Of a stretch of DNA of 64,000 nucleotides, positions 61,388 through 64,000 are shown in pieces. A model generated the notes under the pieces. The model had not been told where the DNA came from, did not search any database, and saw only the letters and a program-made list of their open reading frames with translations. Source of the DNA: Thalassobacillus sp043497085. Lineage in GTDB: Bacteria; Bacillota; Bacilli; Bacillales; Halobacillaceae. Made by a program: the position numbers and the translations under genes. How positions within the stretch are numbered: position 1 is the first letter of the stretch; each line of letters starts with the position of its first letter. The stretch lies in the NCBI GenBank assembly GCA_043497085.1, contig JBIEKI010000003.1; one strand, given 5' to 3'.

Positions 61388-62356
61388 CTATCCTTCCTTT
61401 TTGACAAGTTCTACGCCACTGGCTTCATAGTCTAAAATTTTCTCAATCACACTTCCGAGGTAAGCTCCTGCTTCTACTGGCGGGATACCGCCACGATGGA
61501 TATTGGAGACGACCATCCGGTCCGATTCGATCGTGTCGATCCTTGGTTTATAGCAAAGGTAGGCACTCATCGATTCAGCACTGACCAGTCCCGGCCGTTC
61601 TCCTACCAGCAGCACGATCACTTCCGGTTTCAACATTTCGCCGACGTCATCCATGATCGCCACTCTCCCCTTTTCAATGAAAAACGGGGTACCAACATCA
61701 AGTCCGAGGCTCTTCAACGATTGCTGCAAAGATAGGTAGACATCTTCCAGATTTTCATCGATCGCTTTCGAGCTTAATCCATCGGAAACGATGATCTGTA
61801 CCTGCGGGGCGTGCCGGCATCGTCCTTCGATTTCCTTCTTCGCTTCATCCGATAGTCTTCGCCCATAGTCAGGCCTCCTGATGTAGGACTCTTTATCGGT
61901 AACTTTCGTTTTGACGGTGAACAAATCAAGGTCCTTCAGCAGGCTCTCATCAACTTTTCCGAATACTGCATCCACTGCTGCCGCATGATCGTAACGGAAT
62001 TGCAGCCATGTATTCGTTTTCGGACGGGGCCCTGCCCTCCCGACTCCGATTCTTGCCGGTGTCTTATTGGTCAGCTGCTTTAAATCATCCCAAACTTCCT
62101 TATCGGGTTGCTGCTTTGGCACCTTTGTCCCCTTATTCTTTGTCTGATTTTCCAGAGTATGGAAGGAGGAGATTTTCGCCTTTCCTTCTGCCTCTTCTGC
62201 TTGGCGAGAACCATTAGAAACCTGGGTCACATTCGGTTTTTCCGAGGTATAATCCCAGACCTTCACTCCTTCCTGTGAAGATGCTTCTTCTGCTGGTTGA
62301 TCGTTCAATTTCGATACGACGATTTCAGTGATTTTTTCAATCATCGCTTGGTCCAT
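61388..62356 (-). CDS. eutC: ethanolamine ammonia-lyase small subunit EutC
   Basis: EutC is the small subunit of adenosylcobalamin-dependent ethanolamine ammonia-lyase (ethanolamine to acetaldehyde and ammonia). The catalytic part starts near residue 80 (ARIGVGRAGPRPKTNTWLQF) and includes VQIIVSDGLSSKAI and GERPGLVSAESMSAYLCY. Before it lies a polar linker of about 55 residues following the N-terminal helix QAMIEKITEIVVSKLN, a candidate encapsulation helix. The ATG at 62356 is 9 nt after AGGAGG (322 aa). Confidence 0.94.
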   Translation of the reverse strand: MDQAMIEKITEIVVSKLNDQPAEEASSQEGVKVWDYTSEKPNVTQVSNGSRQAEEAEGKAKISSFHTLENQTKNKGTKVPKQQPDKEVWDDLKQLTNKTPARIGVGRAGPRPKTNTWLQFRYDHAAAVDAVFGKVDESLLKDLDLFTVKTKVTDKESYIRRPDYGRRLSDEAKKEIEGRCRHAPQVQIIVSDGLSSKAIDENLEDVYLSLQQSLKSLGLDVGTPFFIEKGRVAIMDDVGEMLKPEVIVLLVGERPGLVSAESMSAYLCYKPRIDTIESDRMVVSNIHRGGIPPVEAGAYLGSVIEKILDYEASGVELVKKEG

Positions 62357-62368
62357 CGTTCCCACCTC

Positions 62369-63733
62369 CTATCGGGTAAAAAGTGTTGGATCGCCTGCCC
62401 GGCTGGTAAGCATGCCGTTTTCTAAAATCCCCATCTCCTCCAGCCACTTTTCAAATTGCGGGGAAGGCCGTTTATTGAATGTTTGGCGTAAGGTTGCGAC
62501 ATCGTGGTAACTCATCGACTGGTAATTCAGCATACAGTCATCCCCCATCGGGGTTGCGATGATAAAGTTGACACCAGCTGTCGTGAGCAGCACGCCCAGG
62601 TCTTCCATATCATTCTGGTCCGCTTTCGTATGGTTGGTATAGCAGATGTCGACGCCCATCGGAATCAGGTGCATCTTTCCCATAAAATGATCTTCAAGAC
62701 CGGCACGAAGGACTTGTTTGTTGTTATACAAATATTCAGGTCCGATGAAGCCTACGACCGTGTTGACGATGAACGGATCGTAGTAGCGGGCAAATCCATA
62801 GTTCCTTGATTCCAGTGTCATCTGGTCGATGTCGTGGTGAGCTTCCGCTGATAACTCCGAACCTTGCCCGGTTTCAAAATACAGCCGCTGCGGGCCTGTT
62901 CCGGTCCCCTGTGTTTTTGCCAGTTCATTCGCTTCTTCCAGAATTTTGGCATCGATCCCAAAGGAGCGGTTGGCTGTTTCTGTCCCGGCGATACTCTGGA
63001 AAATCATATCGGCAGGAGCTCCCTGTTCGATCGCCTTCATCTGGGCGGTCACGTGTGCCAGTACGCAGTTTTGGGTCGGTACCTTCCATTCCTCAATAAA
63101 ATCGTGGGTGGCGTGGAGCATCCGCTTCACACTTTCTACCGACTCCTCGACCGGGTTGATGCCGATGACCGCATCGCCGATGCCATAGGAGAGGCCTTCT
63201 TTCAGGGAAGCGATCATCCCTTCTACGCTATCAGTGGGATGGTTAGGCTGTAGCCTTGATGACAACGTGCCTTTTTGGCCGATGGTGATGTTGCATTTCG
63301 TTAAAACTTCCAGCTTATTTGCTGCAAAAATCAAATCCAGATTGGACATGATTTTTGCGACAGCAGCTATCATTTCACTGTTCAGTCCCCGGCTGATCCG
63401 CTTCAGATCCTCCCCAGTCGTTTCGTTAGCAAGGATATATTCTCGTAATTCGGCCACCGACCAGTGTTTGATAGCATCATAGATTTTTTCATTTACTTGT
63501 GATTCGATGATCCGGGATACTTCATCCTCTTCCGGCGGGAGGAGCGGATGGTCACGGATATCTTTAAGCGTCAAATCAGAAAGGATCTCCTTAGCGGCGA
63601 TCCGCTCCTGGACACTTTCGGCTGCAATTCCTGCCAGCCTGTCCCCTGACTTTTCTTCATTCGCTTTTGCCAGGAGACTTTTAAGGGATTGGAATTGATA
63701 AGTATGTCCTAAATGGGTAGTGGATAGTTTCAC
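62369..63733 (-). CDS. eutB: ethanolamine ammonia-lyase large subunit EutB
   Basis: EutB is the catalytic TIM-barrel subunit that binds substrate and, with EutC, adenosylcobalamin. The 454-aa protein is full-length for the family. Landmarks are GRLN-like GLNSEMIAAVAKIMSN, NTIGQKG-type NITIGQKGTLSSRLQPNHPT near residue 150 (the quoted run is 20 residues), QNCVLAHVT near 228 and YETGQGSELSAEAHHDIDQ-like FETGQGSELSAEAHHDID near 298. It starts with GTG after AGGAGGC. Confidence 0.95.
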   Translation of the reverse strand: MKLSTTHLGHTYQFQSLKSLLAKANEEKSGDRLAGIAAESVQERIAAKEILSDLTLKDIRDHPLLPPEEDEVSRIIESQVNEKIYDAIKHWSVAELREYILANETTGEDLKRISRGLNSEMIAAVAKIMSNLDLIFAANKLEVLTKCNITIGQKGTLSSRLQPNHPTDSVEGMIASLKEGLSYGIGDAVIGINPVEESVESVKRMLHATHDFIEEWKVPTQNCVLAHVTAQMKAIEQGAPADMIFQSIAGTETANRSFGIDAKILEEANELAKTQGTGTGPQRLYFETGQGSELSAEAHHDIDQMTLESRNYGFARYYDPFIVNTVVGFIGPEYLYNNKQVLRAGLEDHFMGKMHLIPMGVDICYTNHTKADQNDMEDLGVLLTTAGVNFIIATPMGDDCMLNYQSMSYHDVATLRQTFNKRPSPQFEKWLEEMGILENGMLTSRAGDPTLFTR

Positions 63734-63751
63734 CAGACTGCCTCCTTTCTG

Positions 63752-64000
63752 TTAATGAAACGTCAACGTTTTAATGACAACCGGTACAACGCCTGATTGC
63801 AGTACCTTTCCGATATCGAGATAGTCGCCATGCTCAACATAGATTTGGTCGATACAGACCGCCTGCTGGTCAGGATATTGGATCCGGATGGCCTGTCCGA
63901 GCGACTTGGCCAGGTCCCGTTCCAATACGATAACGGCCGGCTGCTGTTTCGTTTTCTTCTGTACCGCTGTGACTAGAGCATCTGCCAGGCTTTGCATTTG
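63752..64000 (-). CDS. eutA: EutA, ethanolamine ammonia-lyase reactivase (C-terminal part)
   Basis: Only the last 82 residues are in the window; the gene runs off the right edge. EutA reactivates ethanolamine ammonia-lyase by exchanging damaged cobalamin with ATP. The C-terminal stretch IYVEHGDYLDIGKVL followed by VVPVVIKTLTF is the typical EutA end. It precedes eutB by 18 bp. Frame and neighbours support the call; partial gene. Confidence 0.9.
   Translation of the reverse strand, partial: QMQSLADALVTAVQKKTKQQPAVIVLERDLAKSLGQAIRIQYPDQQAVCIDQIYVEHGDYLDIGKVLQSGVVPVVIKTLTFH

Noticed and set aside
1..64000. CRISPR array, tRNA, rRNA, transposase or prophage
   Set aside because: Looked for spaced direct repeats, clover-leaf-like runs and recombinase motifs by eye; none found. 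A tRNAscan or HMM search would be needed to exclude them fully.

Overview
The window looks like a chromosomal segment of a moderately low-GC, spore-forming, probably salt-tolerant member of the Bacillaceae (Halobacillus, Thalassobacillus or Virgibacillus type). The grounds are strong AGGAGG ribosome-binding sites, frequent TTG/GTG starts, cre-like sites for CcpA, a Spo0E-family phosphatase, LutR/LctP and hut genes of Bacillus type, acidic secreted proteins, and dispersed intergenic repeats of a kind I associate with Bacillaceae. I see no phage, transposase, CRISPR array, tRNA or rRNA. Genus assignment is inference.

Layout. 1-6.1 kb: small genes (an HTH-like protein, a 51-aa Spo0E-like phosphatase, an acidic membrane-anchored protein), a secreted M6 metalloprotease, an LCP wall-polymer ligase and a membrane-anchored coiled-coil protein. 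6.2-6.5 kb: a dispersed repeat. 6.5-11.9 kb: a histidine-utilisation operon (hutU-hutI-hutG plus a YjiH-family transporter) without hutH. 12.2-13.6 kb: an AraC-type regulator with a degenerate receiver domain. 13.8-19.2 kb: L-lactate module lutC-lutB-lutA-lutR-lctP with two identical-core LutR operators. 19.6-24.5 kb: a secreted glycoside-hydrolase-like protein, a quinone oxidoreductase, an acyl-CoA ligase, then a pair of inverted repeats. 24.5-33.6 kb: a sugar catabolic operon (MalEFG-type ABC importer without ATPase, LacI regulator, ThuA-like protein, two Gfo/Idh/MocA dehydrogenases, a sugar isomerase/epimerase and DUF624).

33.8-42.6 kb holds mostly single genes: ferritin-like protein, dicarboxylate/amino-acid symporter, LTA-synthase-like enzyme, short-chain fatty-acid transporter, two small proteins, nucleoside hydrolase and a GAF-STAS RsbR-like protein. 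42.9-47.6 kb is one giant secreted nuclease/5'-nucleotidase. 47.8-55.5 kb is a probable cell-wall-recycling operon (anmK, AmiE-like serine hydrolase, Opp/Dpp peptide importer). 55.8-64 kb is an ethanolamine-utilisation bacterial microcompartment operon (eutA partial, eutB, eutC, eutL, eutE, eutM, pduL, an unknown protein, eutN, a tailed BMC-H shell protein) ending with a malate dehydrogenase gene.

How it works together. Most of the window serves scavenging of carbon and nitrogen (histidine, lactate, fatty acids, sugars or glycosides, nucleic acids, muropeptides, ethanolamine), with CcpA-type sites in front of several units. The points most worth a second look are the mdh gene at the end of the eut operon, amphipathic-helix tags repeated on four eut proteins, an apparent AUC start codon for anmK, the oxidoreductive sugar operon with its LacI-type operators, the Asp-to-Glu receiver domain, and the Thr-to-Ser LTA-synthase homologue.
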